A stretch of 64,000 nt of DNA from contig NZ_JAQZSJ010000011.1 in NCBI RefSeq assembly GCF_029360585.1, positions 62,001 through 126,000 on the forward strand, in the 5' to 3' direction. The translations under genes were made by a program, and so were the position numbers. The notes under the pieces are model-generated. The model ran no database searches, was not told the origin of the DNA, and saw nothing but the letters and a program-made list of their open reading frames with translations. This DNA comes from Cohnella caldifontis (GTDB lineage Bacteria > Bacillota > Bacilli > Paenibacillales > Paenibacillaceae). This document shows positions 25,294-33,414 of this stretch, piece by piece (position 1 is the stretch's first letter; each line of letters begins with the position of its first letter).

Positions 25294-26193
25294 CTATTTG
25301 CCGGCATAGAAGAGCAAATAATCCTTCACGTGCCGACTCCAATAGGCGCCGTCGTGTTTGCCTTGATTCAGGTGGAATTCCGAGCGCACGTTCCTGCCGC
25401 GCAGCTTGGCGTCGAGCGCCTCGGCGCCTTGATAGAATTTATAGGAGTCTTGATCCCCCGAATCGAGGTAGACCGACATGCCGGATAAATCCGCGGTGTC
25501 CGCGAGGTAATAAGGATCTCTCTGCTTGCGGATCTCGTCTGTCGGATAGAGCCACTCTTTCAAGTTGCCCGTATCGGCCCAGTCGTCCATGAATACCGCA
25601 GGGCTGTGTCCGCCTGCTTTCGAAAACAACTCGGGGTGGGAAAACCCGTTGTACAGCGCCGCCCATCCGCCCATGGACAAGCCGCCGATATATCGGCCTT
25701 TCTTGTCGGCGATCGTGCCGTAATGACCGTCTACGTATTGAATGATATCCTGCGTGATGTAGTCGCCGTATGGGCCGTTCGATTCGGAGTTGAAGCCGTA
25801 GCTGTTGTCGATCTGGGGCGCAACGATCAGGAGCGGATCGATCTTCCCTTCGCGCAGCAATTCGTCAGCGGCTTGGTCTACGCCAAGACCCGGAATCCAG
25901 GAATCTTCATTGCCGCTGTATCCATGATACAGGTATAACACGGGGTACTGCTTCGAAGCATTGTAATCCGGAGGCAAATAAATATTGAACTTCATGTCCC
26001 TGCCCAGCGAATCGCTATGGAAAACGACCTTCTGGACGTTCGGGCTGGCGGACAATACCTGCGCGCGAATGGGTTCGCCTGCGCTTGCCATGTCTTCCCC
26101 GCCTGCCGCCTCGTGTCGATCGGTTTTGTCGCAGCCCGACAACAGGGCGCAAACAAGGAATCCGATTGCAAGGCAACCGCCGCTGAATTTCAT
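25294..26193 (-). CDS. Lipoprotein esterase of the esterase-D/feruloyl-esterase type
   Basis: 299 residues. Lipoprotein signal with lipobox CALLSGC near residue 21, then an alpha/beta hydrolase: YLPPDYNASKQYPVLYLYHG (oxyanion region), nucleophile GGLSMGGWAAL, Asp in VYLDSGDQDSYKF, His in HLNQGKHDGAYW. The fold is shared by feruloyl/acetyl-xylan esterases, siderophore esterases and mycolyltransferases. Held at the outer membrane face. Given the xylan genes 20 kb away a cell-wall polysaccharide ester is a natural guess, unproven. ATG 26193 is chosen because the lipobox follows at the right distance. Confidence 0.87.
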   Translation of the reverse strand: MKFSGGCLAIGFLVCALLSGCDKTDRHEAAGGEDMASAGEPIRAQVLSASPNVQKVVFHSDSLGRDMKFNIYLPPDYNASKQYPVLYLYHGYSGNEDSWIPGLGVDQAADELLREGKIDPLLIVAPQIDNSYGFNSESNGPYGDYITQDIIQYVDGHYGTIADKKGRYIGGLSMGGWAALYNGFSHPELFSKAGGHSPAVFMDDWADTGNLKEWLYPTDEIRKQRDPYYLADTADLSGMSVYLDSGDQDSYKFYQGAEALDAKLRGRNVRSEFHLNQGKHDGAYWSRHVKDYLLFYAGK

Positions 26194-26404
26194 TCGCCAC
26201 CACCGCCACCCTGAATTTACCAACCCATTAAGTATATAATAACGGCCATTCTTGGTGAATATTGTATTTCATTTAAACGGGATGGCCGGCCCTCCATTAT
26301 TTACAAAAGGAGGAAAAACGCGATTTTTCTCGAATATCCCTCAGAATGAAATCGCTTGCTAGTCCGCGAAAAAGCCAATTCTGTTGACGGGAGATTCGAA
26401 TCGG

Positions 26405-27661
26405 ATGAAATCGAACGCAAACCAGCTTCACTTGGGAGGGGCCGACGGCATTCGGGCGATTGCCTGTCTGGCCGTCATTTCCCATCATTTCGCGCAAAGA
26501 TTGTCGATGGGTGACCAGGAAGCCGGGATTCGGGAAGCACAGGCTTTTTTTCTTCTAGGCAACTCGGGAGTCAGCATCTTTTTCGTATTGAGCGGATTTT
26601 TGCTGGCCTTCCCTTTTTGGAGAAATTATTTGGAGGAAAAGGAGTTCCCCCGCCTCGGGACGTACTTGTTCCGGCGTGCGGCACGGATCGTGCCGGGCTA
26701 TTATTTGGTCTTCCTCGTATGCATGGCGCTGGTCTTGTCGCTGGACATTCCGACCGAGCACTTCGCCTGGCGCAGCGCCGCCGGGCTGACGTTTACGGCC
26801 GGCTTCCACTATGTGACGTTCTTTCCCTCCGAGATCGACGGCCCGTTCTGGTCCATCTCTTTCGAAGTATTCTGTTACGCGCTGATGCCGCTCTTCATGG
26901 CCGGCATGTTCGCGCTTCTGAAAAAACGGTCTTTCCCGGCCTCGTTCGCGTATTGGATCGGCGCATGGCTTATCGCCCTGCTGCTGAACGAGCTTGTTCA
27001 CCGCTACCTGACGCCCGGTGATGAGAATCGCGGCTGGGAGTACGGGAATATCGGCGGCGCGAAATACTGGATGCCGAACTACAATCCGATCGGGTTTTTC
27101 TGCCATTTTACGATCGGCATCCTTGCGGCTGGGATTGCGGCAAGAATGCGCCGGCCGTCGGCTCGAATCGACAGACTGAAGCGGCTCGGCCTTTTCGATG
27201 CGGCGGGCGCCGTCGGTTTGGTTTTGGCGTTCCTGATGTTGTGGTCCCATCGCCACGCTGCCGAATTCAGCGCCAGCTGGCAGCATCAGCCTTACTTTTA
27301 TCCGTATTTTGCCGCGCTGATCGCCATACCGCTGGCGGTCGGATCGCACTCGCTTTTCCTGCAGAAGCTGCTGGACAACCGTTTCTTCCGATATACGGCC
27401 AAAGTATCGTTCGGGTTATACCTATGGCATTATTTGCTCGTCATGATGGTTGCCATGTACGGGGCCAAGGATTATCTATATATGGGCGTTGCGAGCCTGG
27501 GAAGGTGGGCCTTGATCTCTGCGGGAATCCTGGCTGCGTCTTATCTGATCGCGACGCTGTCGTTTTATTTCATCGAGAAACCCGTATTGGATTGGGCTCA
27601 CGGCAGACGGAGCAGAAGCAAGCGGGCTTCCGCCCAGGCGGGGATGCCCAATCAGGGATGA
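26405..27661 (+). CDS. Acyltransferase 3 (OafA/YrhL-like) membrane protein
   Basis: 418 residues with about ten membrane helices. N-terminal ADGIRAIACLAVISHHFAQR carries the conserved R and H of the family, followed by GNSGVSIFFVLSGFLLAFPF. Such proteins O-acylate cell-surface sugars or lipids. ATG 26405 has GGGAGATT upstream; TTG 26384 is an alternative start. Stands alone, followed by the leader region of the alpha/beta hydrolase gene. Confidence 0.9.
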   Translation: MKSNANQLHLGGADGIRAIACLAVISHHFAQRLSMGDQEAGIREAQAFFLLGNSGVSIFFVLSGFLLAFPFWRNYLEEKEFPRLGTYLFRRAARIVPGYYLVFLVCMALVLSLDIPTEHFAWRSAAGLTFTAGFHYVTFFPSEIDGPFWSISFEVFCYALMPLFMAGMFALLKKRSFPASFAYWIGAWLIALLLNELVHRYLTPGDENRGWEYGNIGGAKYWMPNYNPIGFFCHFTIGILAAGIAARMRRPSARIDRLKRLGLFDAAGAVGLVLAFLMLWSHRHAAEFSASWQHQPYFYPYFAALIAIPLAVGSHSLFLQKLLDNRFFRYTAKVSFGLYLWHYLLVMMVAMYGAKDYLYMGVASLGRWALISAGILAASYLIATLSFYFIEKPVLDWAHGRRSRSKRASAQAGMPNQG

Positions 27662-27710
27662 TGCGGTTTCCGCCGCCCAGATCGAACGCCATAGGCCATA
27701 TCCCTCATGG

Positions 27711-27740
27711 TTGACAATGGAGTTTACCATATGTTAGCAT
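27711..27740 (+). promoter_or_regulatory. Promoter of the attenuated hydrolase gene
   Basis: -35 TTGACA (27711-27716, perfect) and -10 TAGCAT (27735-27740), 18-bp spacer. Predicted start of RNA near 27747, which gives a leader of about 320 nt before the ATG at 28065. A strong GGAGGGG site follows at 27760, opening only the two-codon frame GTG TGT TAA. Confidence 0.65.
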
Positions 27741-27783
27741 AGCTTTACTTGATCAGGACGGAGGGGTTACGTGTGTTAAACTA

Positions 27784-27856
27784 ATTCTTCGATCTTCTAT
27801 GCACAAGGAATGGAATCGTGATTTATGGCTATTCGTGTGCATCGTAATCGAAGAAT
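27784..27856 (+). ncRNA. Leader hairpin with alternative pairing partner
   Basis: ATTCTTCGAT (27784-27793) pairs with ATCGAAGAAT (27847-27856) and ATGCACA (27799-27805) with TGTGCAT (27836-27842). Outside this, GGGTTAC (27764-27770) can pair with GTAACCC (27870-27876). The 3' arm TGTGCATCGTAATCG (27836-27850) is also complementary to 27994-28009, CGATTACGTATGCACA with one bulge, which includes the 5' arm of the terminator at 28005. The two pairings are mutually exclusive. Confidence 0.65.
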
Positions 27857-27867
27857 GGTTTGCCTAA
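27799..27867 (+). CDS. Candidate leader ORF, 22 codons
   Basis: ATG 27799 opens a 22-codon frame beginning MHKEWNRDLWLF and ending WFA-stop. It lies inside the first large hairpin (27784-27856), which would normally be disrupted by a ribosome translating it. A ribosome site directly upstream is poor; initiation could follow re-scanning from the GGAGGGG/GTG at 27760-27773. The frame may therefore be chance, but its overlap with both alternative structures is what leader-peptide attenuation needs. Confidence 0.45.
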   Translation: MHKEWNRDLWLFVCIVIEEWFA

Positions 27868-27919
27868 CGGTAACCCAATTTGCTTTAGGCGAAGAGAATG
27901 GGATGAACCGATTGAGGAT

Positions 27920-27970
27920 TTAACGGATGATGCTTGGACTGCAAGCCCATCATTCGTTAATGAATTTTTT
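27920..27970 (+). terminator. First terminator-like hairpin in the hydrolase leader
   Basis: TTAACGGATGATG pairs with CATCATTCGTTAA over 13 bp (one G-U), with an inner CTTG/CAAG, followed within 10 bases by six T. It could stop most transcription before the gene. Confidence 0.6.
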
Positions 27971-28004
27971 GCGTGCATTTTCAGACTCTTTTTCGATTAC
28001 GTAT

Positions 28005-28033
28005 GCACAGGCGGCCGATAGCCTGTGCTTTTT
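28005..28033 (+). terminator. Second (strong) terminator in the hydrolase leader
   Basis: GCACAGGC - 8-base loop - GCCTGTGC - TTTTT, perfect 8-bp stem ending 31 bp before the gene start. Its 5' arm overlaps a 15-bp complement of the upstream leader (27836-27850), so folding of an antiterminator would prevent it. Confidence 0.85.
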
Positions 28034-28064
28034 CGTGTCTCTATAAAACCTTGGAGGACTTGAC

Positions 28065-28934
28065 ATGAACGAACGATTCATCAAATGGGACGGAATTGAA
28101 ATATGCGCCGACAGTTTCGGAGAATCGATGAACCCGGCTATTTTGCTCATTATGGGTGCCCAATCCTCCATGATTTGGTGGGACGAAGAATTCTGCCGGC
28201 GTTTAGCGGATGGTGGGCGATTTGTTATTCGCTACGATAACCGCGACGTTGGACGTTCGACTACCTACGCACCTGGTCAACCCGGTTATACATTTGAAGA
28301 CATGGCGGATGATGCCGTCCGGGTATTGGATGCCTATCAGATCGAGCAGGCACATATCGTCGGCATGTCCATGGGCGGAATGTTGACTCAAATGATCGCT
28401 CTGCGGCACCCCGAGAGAGTTCTAACCATTACCCTCCTGTCGACATCCAATTTTGCTCCGCACCTTCCCCCGATGGAGGAAAGGATCATGGATTTTTTCT
28501 CGAATATGGGGGTTATAGACTGGACAGACGAACAATCCGTCGTCCGATTTGCGATCGATCGATCCAGAATCCTCGCAGGTTCAAAGCATTCTTTTCAAGA
28601 GGAAAAAATGGGGAGTTTGGCCAAAAAAGAATTGGCGAGAAGCCGCAATATAGCCAGTATGACGAATCACGCCTTGGTGACAGGAGGAGAAACCTATCTG
28701 GCTCGGACGAGTGAGATTCAAGTGCCTGCCCTGGTTATTCACGGAACCGAGGATCCGATTATCCCTTATGAACACGGAATATATTTGGCTAACGTCATAC
28801 CGGGATCGGCATTGCTGGCATTGGAGGGTACGGGGCACGAGCTTCATGATGGGGACTGGAATGTAGTGATTGATGCCATTATACAACACACTTCAGCGGC
28901 AAATTCGTTCGGGAAGGCAGCGGAAACGGAGTAA
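28065..28934 (+). CDS. RdmC/EstT-like alpha/beta hydrolase under attenuator control
   Basis: 289 residues, compact alpha/beta hydrolase. N-terminal [20 protein letters not shown], then [20 protein letters not shown] (oxyanion region), [10 protein letters not shown], nucleophile [11 protein letters not shown], Asp in [14 protein letters not shown], His in [12 protein letters not shown]. The layout is that of aclacinomycin methylesterase RdmC and the macrolide esterase EstT group. ATG 28065 with TTGGAGG upstream. It is preceded by a 320-nt leader with ORF and terminators, as is common for antibiotic-inducible resistance genes. A drug ester as substrate is inferred from family and regulation, not shown; other esters are possible. 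Confidence 0.82.
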   Translation: MNERFIKWDGIEICADSFGESMNPAILLIMGAQSSMIWWDEEFCRRLADGGRFVIRYDNRDVGRSTTYAPGQPGYTFEDMADDAVRVLDAYQIEQAHIVGMSMGGMLTQMIALRHPERVLTITLLSTSNFAPHLPPMEERIMDFFSNMGVIDWTDEQSVVRFAIDRSRILAGSKHSFQEEKMGSLAKKELARSRNIASMTNHALVTGGETYLARTSEIQVPALVIHGTEDPIIPYEHGIYLANVIPGSALLALEGTGHELHDGDWNVVIDAIIQHTSAANSFGKAAETE

Positions 28935-29019
28935 TTTACGGGGAACGGGGCACAATACCATCGGCTCGGATCATTTCCAAATGATGGAGCGACTCCAAAG
29001 GCGGGAAGGTCGCATAAAC

Positions 29020-29820
29020 ATGACGATGGAGCAGCGCATCACGCTTCACGGCTTTAACAACCTGACGAAGACGCTAAGCTTCAATATGTACGATATCTGC
29101 TATTCCAAGACCAAAGCGGAGCGGGAAGCCTATCTCTCCTACATCGACGAGCAGTACAACGCGGATCGGTTAACGCAAATCTTACGCCATGTAGCCGAGA
29201 TCATCGGCGCGCATGTGCTGAATGTGGCCAAACAGGATTACGTGCCGCAGGGAGCCAGCGTGACGATGCTCGTGTCGGAAGGACCGGTCATGGAGGTGCC
29301 GACGGAAGCTCTGGAGGAATCCCCCGGACCGCTTCCGAATTCCGTCGTGATCCAGATGGACAAAAGCCACATTACCGTCCATACGTACCCGGAGTATCAT
29401 CCGGATGAAGGGATCTGCACGTTCAGAGCCGATATCGACGTCTCCACCTGCGGGGAGATCTCTCCGCTGAAAGCGCTGAATTACTTGATCAGCTCGTTCG
29501 ACACGGACATCATGACCATCGATTATCGGGTTCGCGGTTTCACGAGGGACATTCACGGCCATAAGCTGTTTATCGACCATGAGATCGGTTCGATTCAGAA
29601 CTATATTCCCGACGAAATCAAGAGCCTGTACGACATGATCGACGTCAACGTGTATCAAGAGCACATTTTCCATACCAAGTGCAGGCTGAAAAATTTCGAT
29701 TTGAATAATTATTTGTTCGGATATACGAGAGAAGCGTTGAGCGCGGAGGAAGAGAAGGCCATCATCGAAAACTTGAAGTGGGAAATGGATGAGATTTTTT
29801 ACGGGAAAAATATCCCCTAA
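29020..29820 (+). CDS. speD: S-adenosylmethionine decarboxylase proenzyme
   Basis: Makes decarboxylated SAM, the aminopropyl donor for spermidine synthesis. 266 residues, the long E. coli-type SpeD rather than the short Bacillus SpeH. Self-cleavage before Ser in [18 protein letters not shown] (residues about 120) generates the pyruvoyl group. [18 protein letters not shown] at the start and [19 protein letters not shown] in the middle are typical. ATG 29020 is preferred because homologs start just there; the upstream frame is not needed. No speE gene adjacent. Confidence 0.95.
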   Translation: MTMEQRITLHGFNNLTKTLSFNMYDICYSKTKAEREAYLSYIDEQYNADRLTQILRHVAEIIGAHVLNVAKQDYVPQGASVTMLVSEGPVMEVPTEALEESPGPLPNSVVIQMDKSHITVHTYPEYHPDEGICTFRADIDVSTCGEISPLKALNYLISSFDTDIMTIDYRVRGFTRDIHGHKLFIDHEIGSIQNYIPDEIKSLYDMIDVNVYQEHIFHTKCRLKNFDLNNYLFGYTREALSAEEEKAIIENLKWEMDEIFYGKNIP

Positions 29821-29889
29821 CCCACCCCGAGATCGGTATGATGCAGACAAGGAGCAAGAAGCATAGTCTTGTGGAGAGGAACATTCAAC

Positions 29890-30342
29890 ATGCAATTGGA
29901 AATCACCCCGTTCCAGGAAAGCGATCACGATCGATTAGTCGATATTTGGTATCGCGCCGTAACGCGTACCCACGCCTTTTTGGCGGAATCGGACATCCGC
30001 TTTTACCGCGATATCGTTCAGAACGGCGCTCTGAGGGAAGTCGAGGTCTGGGTTGGCAGAGGCGAGAATCAAACGCCGGCAGGATTTATCGGATTAGCCG
30101 GAACCAAGATCGAGATGCTGTTCGTGGATCCGCAATACCATGGAAAGGGTATTGGCAGTCGGTTAATCCAACACGCCCGGAAAACAAAAGGGGACCATCT
30201 CCAAGTCGACGTAAACGAGCAAAATGACGGCGCATGCGCATTTTACAAGCGGCTGGGATTCGTGCAAGTCGGGCGGTCGGAGCTGGACGGTTCGGGCAAG
30301 CCGTTCCCTTTGCTTCACCTAGCTTGCAAATCATTTCGATAG
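29890..30342 (+). CDS. GNAT-family N-acetyltransferase (YjaB-like)
   Basis: 150 residues. N-terminal DHDRLVDIWYRAVTRTHAFL matches the YjaB group; the acetyl-CoA loop is YHGKGIGSRLIQHA near residue 90, and VDVNEQNDGACAFYKRLGF completes the fold. Acceptor unknown. ATG 29890 with GAGAGGAAC upstream. Independent gene in the same direction as its neighbours. Confidence 0.9.
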   Translation: MQLEITPFQESDHDRLVDIWYRAVTRTHAFLAESDIRFYRDIVQNGALREVEVWVGRGENQTPAGFIGLAGTKIEMLFVDPQYHGKGIGSRLIQHARKTKGDHLQVDVNEQNDGACAFYKRLGFVQVGRSELDGSGKPFPLLHLACKSFR

Positions 30343-30435
30343 ATTGCCCCGGTTCCTCCGTATCCTTGCATAACCGCTATTTTATTTCATATTCATTGTT
30401 GAGTCCGAATTCACGAATAGCGGGGAGCGATCGGA

Positions 30436-31029
30436 ATGAGCAAGCGCGTATTGATCTTGACGGGCGACGGGGCAGAAGTATTGGAAGTTTATTATCCGTA
30501 TTTTCGCGTAAAGGAAGAGGGCTACGAAGCCGTCATCGCATCCCCGAAGAAACAGACGCTGAACACCGTTTGCCACGATTTCGTCGAGAATTGGGAAACG
30601 TACACGGAAAAGCCGGCTCATCGGCTGCCGTGCGATATCGCGTTCGCGGACGTGGAGCCTTCCGAATACGACGCGCTCATCATTCCGGGGGGCCGGGCGC
30701 CCGAGTATATCCGTTCGGATGCCGATCTGCCGCGGATCGTGAAGCATTTTCTGGACGCGGATAAACCGATCGGAGCGATCTGCCACGGCGCGCAAGTCTT
30801 CTTGGCGCTCAAGGACCGCACCTACTTCGAAGGCCGCAAGCTCAGCGCCTATAACGCTTGCCGATTGGAAGTCGAAGCGCTCGGGGCCCAGTACGCGGAT
30901 GGTACGCTTCATGTAGACGGCAACATCGTATCCGGACACGCTTGGCCGGATCTGCCCGGCTTTATGCGGGAGTTTCTGAACTTGCTCGAACAACCGGTTA
31001 GACGGGGATACGAGAACGCCGTCTCTTAA
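30436..31029 (+). CDS. DJ-1/PfpI family protein (glutamine-amidotransferase fold)
   Basis: 197 residues. The nucleophile elbow GAICHGAQVFL (Cys near 114) follows LIIPGGRAPEYIRSD; a Glu near the N-terminus (GAEVLEVYYPYF) completes the usual DJ-1 pocket. Family members act as deglycases, chaperones or proteases. ATG with GGGGAG upstream. Followed 46 bp later by copy D of the repeat hairpin, which serves as its terminator. Confidence 0.9.
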   Translation: MSKRVLILTGDGAEVLEVYYPYFRVKEEGYEAVIASPKKQTLNTVCHDFVENWETYTEKPAHRLPCDIAFADVEPSEYDALIIPGGRAPEYIRSDADLPRIVKHFLDADKPIGAICHGAQVFLALKDRTYFEGRKLSAYNACRLEVEALGAQYADGTLHVDGNIVSGHAWPDLPGFMREFLNLLEQPVRRGYENAVS

Positions 31030-31059
31030 TATGCGAAAAGAGTAAGAGGCGTAAGGCGT

Positions 31060-31120
31060 AAGGGACGTGGGTTTAGGGGCTGTGACAGTTTGCCGGGAGG
31101 CGGGCTGTCACGGCCTTTAT
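31060..31120 (+). repeat. Copy D of the repeat: spacer plus terminator hairpin only
   Basis: AAGGGACGTGGGTTTAGG then a stem GGCTGTGACAG/CTGTCACGGCC (11 bp, extendable to 14) around the loop TTTGCCGGGAGGCGGG and TTTA. The loop matches copy A at 15 of 16 bases. The sulfurtransferase tail is absent. It acts as terminator for the DJ-1 gene. The remaining gap to 31315 shows no gene. Confidence 0.78.
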
Positions 31121-31315
31121 TACATGTCAGGAAATCCATAATTTCCGCTAAAAAAATCGGCTTTAAGGCTCTGTCGGAGTACGCATTGGATGAGATATAA
31201 TGCATATGGATGAATTATACATTCTTGGGGTTCTTCTGCGAAACTTCCGATGCTGGCGTTCGCGCAAACTCATCTGAGCGCCGCCGAGCAATCAATCAAG
31301 GAAGAGGTGCCGATC

Positions 31316-31645
31316 ATGCAAGAAAAACCCGCATTTTCGTTCGATGAATCGGATATTCAAAACAACAAAGGGATGGCGATCGTCGCTTACATCCTGTTTT
31401 TCGTTCCGCTGATCGCGGCCCCAAATTCACCGTTCGCGAAGTATCATGCGAATCAAGGACTGACGCTATTTTTGACTTGCCTTGTGCTCAACGTCGTACT
31501 CGGCTTCATCCCGATTCTCGGCTGGATATTGCTTCCGTTCGCCAACCTGGGGTGTTTAGTGCTCGCGGTAATCGGCATCGTCAGCGCGGCTCAAGGCGGC
31601 GCAAAGCCGCTTCCCATCATCGGCAAATATACGCTGATCAAGTGA
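31316..31645 (+). CDS. Small DUF4870-like membrane protein
   Basis: 109 residues with three membrane helices: GMAIVAYILFFVPLIAAP, YHANQGLTLFLTCLVLNVVL and LLPFANLGCLVLAVIGIVSA. KYHANQG and the IGKYTLIK end are family-typical. ATG 31316 with AAGGAAGAGG upstream; reading further upstream to 31250 gives no better start. Function unknown; such proteins often appear in stress-induced sets. Confidence 0.82.
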   Translation: MQEKPAFSFDESDIQNNKGMAIVAYILFFVPLIAAPNSPFAKYHANQGLTLFLTCLVLNVVLGFIPILGWILLPFANLGCLVLAVIGIVSAAQGGAKPLPIIGKYTLIK

Positions 31646-31666
31646 GCGGCTTTGGACCAAAGAAGA

Positions 31667-31713
31667 GAACAGGCCGGATCGCCTCCTGGCAAGCGAGGCA
31701 ATCCGGCCTGTTC
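31667..31713 (+). terminator. Long hairpin after the DUF4870-like gene
   Basis: GAACAGGCCGGAT and ATCCGGCCTGTTC form a 13-bp perfect stem with an inner GCCTC/GAGGC. The T tail is short and starts 6 bases later, so efficiency may be moderate. Confidence 0.7.
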
Positions 31714-31849
31714 CCTATCGATTTTTAAATCAGCTCTCCATCTCTTTCAGCGATTCTACTCCTTTTTCTTCGGCGGCTCTTGCATTCGTCAAATTCGCGA
31801 TCGTCGCTTCCGCCTGCGCCGGATCGTTTTGGCGGCTCTCTTAGAGGCG

Positions 31850-32188
31850 TCAAGGATTGCGGGAACGGTCGCAACCCGCCGCTTCCGCCGCCCGGACATA
31901 CGCCTCGCCCCACCGCAGCATCTCCAGGAGCATCGGCTCCAGGCTTCTCCCAAGCTCGGTCAGGCGATACTCCACTTTCGGCGGAATCTCCGCGTAGACC
32001 GTCCGTTCCACCAGTCCGTCCCGCTCCATTTCCCGCAGTTGGTTGGTCATCACCCTTTGGGTCACTTCGGGCATGAGCCTTCTCAGCTCGTTGAACCGCT
32101 TCGTGCCGCCCAGCAAATGACGGAGCAACTCGGTTTTCCATTTCCCCTCGATCAACTCGACCGTAATCTCTACGGGGCACTTTTGCAT
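31850..32188 (-). CDS. HxlR-family transcriptional regulator
   Basis: 112 residues, single winged-HTH: CPVEITVELIEGKWKTELLR, RFNELRRLMPEVTQRVMTNQ, LREMERDGLVERTVYAEIPP. The Cys at position 4 (start MQKC) sits where thiol sensors of the family often have one. ATG 32188 has GGGGGG-rich upstream sequence. Divergent from an NmrA-like gene with a 14-bp palindrome between them, so it probably represses or senses for that gene. Confidence 0.9.
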   Translation of the reverse strand: MQKCPVEITVELIEGKWKTELLRHLLGGTKRFNELRRLMPEVTQRVMTNQLREMERDGLVERTVYAEIPPKVEYRLTELGRSLEPMLLEMLRWGEAYVRAAEAAGCDRSRNP

Positions 32189-32221
32189 GCCGATCCCCCC
32201 AGTATCCTTGCAGTCACTATA

Positions 32222-32235
32222 GCACAAATTTGTGC
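32222..32235. promoter_or_regulatory. 14-bp palindrome, likely HxlR operator
   Basis: GCACAAATTTGTGC is a perfect palindrome centred in the 112-bp gap between the divergent regulator and NmrA-like genes. Adjacent GTACTTAC resembles words found in HxlR/YodB operators. Confidence 0.6.
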
Positions 32236-32300
32236 GTACTTACATCGTTTTCCAGCCGGCGTTACAATGGCTTCGATCAAGTCAAAAGGAGTGGTAACGC

Positions 32301-33200
32301 ATGGGTTTGCAGGGAGAACGGGTGTTGGTGTACGGCGCAACGGGGACGCAGGGAGGCGCCGTCGTGCGCAGGCTGAAGGAAGCAGGCGCCCGGGTCCGGG
32401 TGTTGGTTCGCGACGAGAAGAAAGCGCAAGTTTTCGAAAAGGAAGGGGTCGAGGCCGCTGTCGGACATTTGGCGGATCCGGATCGTCTGCGAAGGGCTTC
32501 CGAGGGAGCCGATAAAGTCTTCTTCCATTTGCCGGTCGAATTCGATCCCGGAATCTTGGCGGAGTACGGTCGCAACGCGGTTAATGCGGCGAAGGATGCC
32601 GGCGTGAAGCTATTGGTGTTCAACGCGAGCAGCGTTCTGCCGGCCGACACCGGGCTGAGGGCTTATCAAGGGAAATTGGAGGTTTGCGGACACTTGCGCG
32701 AGAGCGGCGTTCCTTTCATCATACTCAAGCCTACGCTGTACATGAACAATCTCGAGGGACCTTGGACGCTGCCCGCCATCGTACGTGAGGGCGTGTTCGC
32801 GTATCCGGTCGAACCGGAAGCCGAGATCGCCTGGATCAGCGCGGCCGATGCGGCCGCTTACTCCGTCGAAGCCTTGAAGAACGAACAGTTGGCCGGATCC
32901 GAATATACGATGTACGGGCCCGAGAATCTCACGGCCGTCCAAGTCGCGGAATTGCTGTCCTTGCGGCTGGGCAGGGAAGTCCGGTATGTTCCGATTCCCC
33001 TGGACGATTTCGAAGCGCAATTCAGCGCCGACTTCGGAGCCGCAACGGCCAAGACGGTCACGGATACGTATCGTTGGAGCAATGGCCTGAGGCCATCCCC
33101 GTATCGCATCGATGCCTCGCAGAACGCGGCGCAAGCGCTCTCCATTACGCCTACGACATTCGAGGCGTATCTCGACACGATCGACTTTTCCGCCGTTTGA
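32301..33200 (+). CDS. NmrA-like NAD(P)-binding protein
   Basis: 299 residues, atypical SDR of the NmrA/HSCARG type. Nucleotide motif LVYGATGTQGGAVVRRLKE at the N-terminus; ARVRVLVRDEKKAQVFEKEG follows as in redox-sensing members; LVFNASSVLPADT and YQGKLEVCGHLRES replace the classical Tyr-Lys pair. It may sense NADPH or reduce quinone-type compounds. ATG with AAAGGAG upstream. Paired with the divergent HxlR regulator, an arrangement common for quinone or electrophile response genes. Confidence 0.88.
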   Translation: MGLQGERVLVYGATGTQGGAVVRRLKEAGARVRVLVRDEKKAQVFEKEGVEAAVGHLADPDRLRRASEGADKVFFHLPVEFDPGILAEYGRNAVNAAKDAGVKLLVFNASSVLPADTGLRAYQGKLEVCGHLRESGVPFIILKPTLYMNNLEGPWTLPAIVREGVFAYPVEPEAEIAWISAADAAAYSVEALKNEQLAGSEYTMYGPENLTAVQVAELLSLRLGREVRYVPIPLDDFEAQFSADFGAATAKTVTDTYRWSNGLRPSPYRIDASQNAAQALSITPTTFEAYLDTIDFSAV

Positions 33201-33268
33201 CCGCCCCTGATTGGAGGGCGGCGACAGGGATACGGATTCCAACGGTTCGTCTAAACATCTTTCATTCA

Positions 33269-33306
33269 CGACCGAGTCCCCGCGGACTCGGTCGTTTTTC
33301 TTTTTT
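33269..33306 (+). terminator. Terminator of the NmrA-like gene
   Basis: CGACCGAGTCC and GGACTCGGTCG form an 11-bp perfect stem with a 4-base loop, followed by TTTTTCTTTTTT. Confidence 0.96.
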
Positions 33307-33414
33307 GGGGATTCGTCGTTCCGCATGGTTATGAACCCAATCCGCGAATCCAACGGTTCCATATACTGGGGCTGTAATCCAGCCTTTAGATCATTCTGTA
33401 AAGGAGTTTCCATA

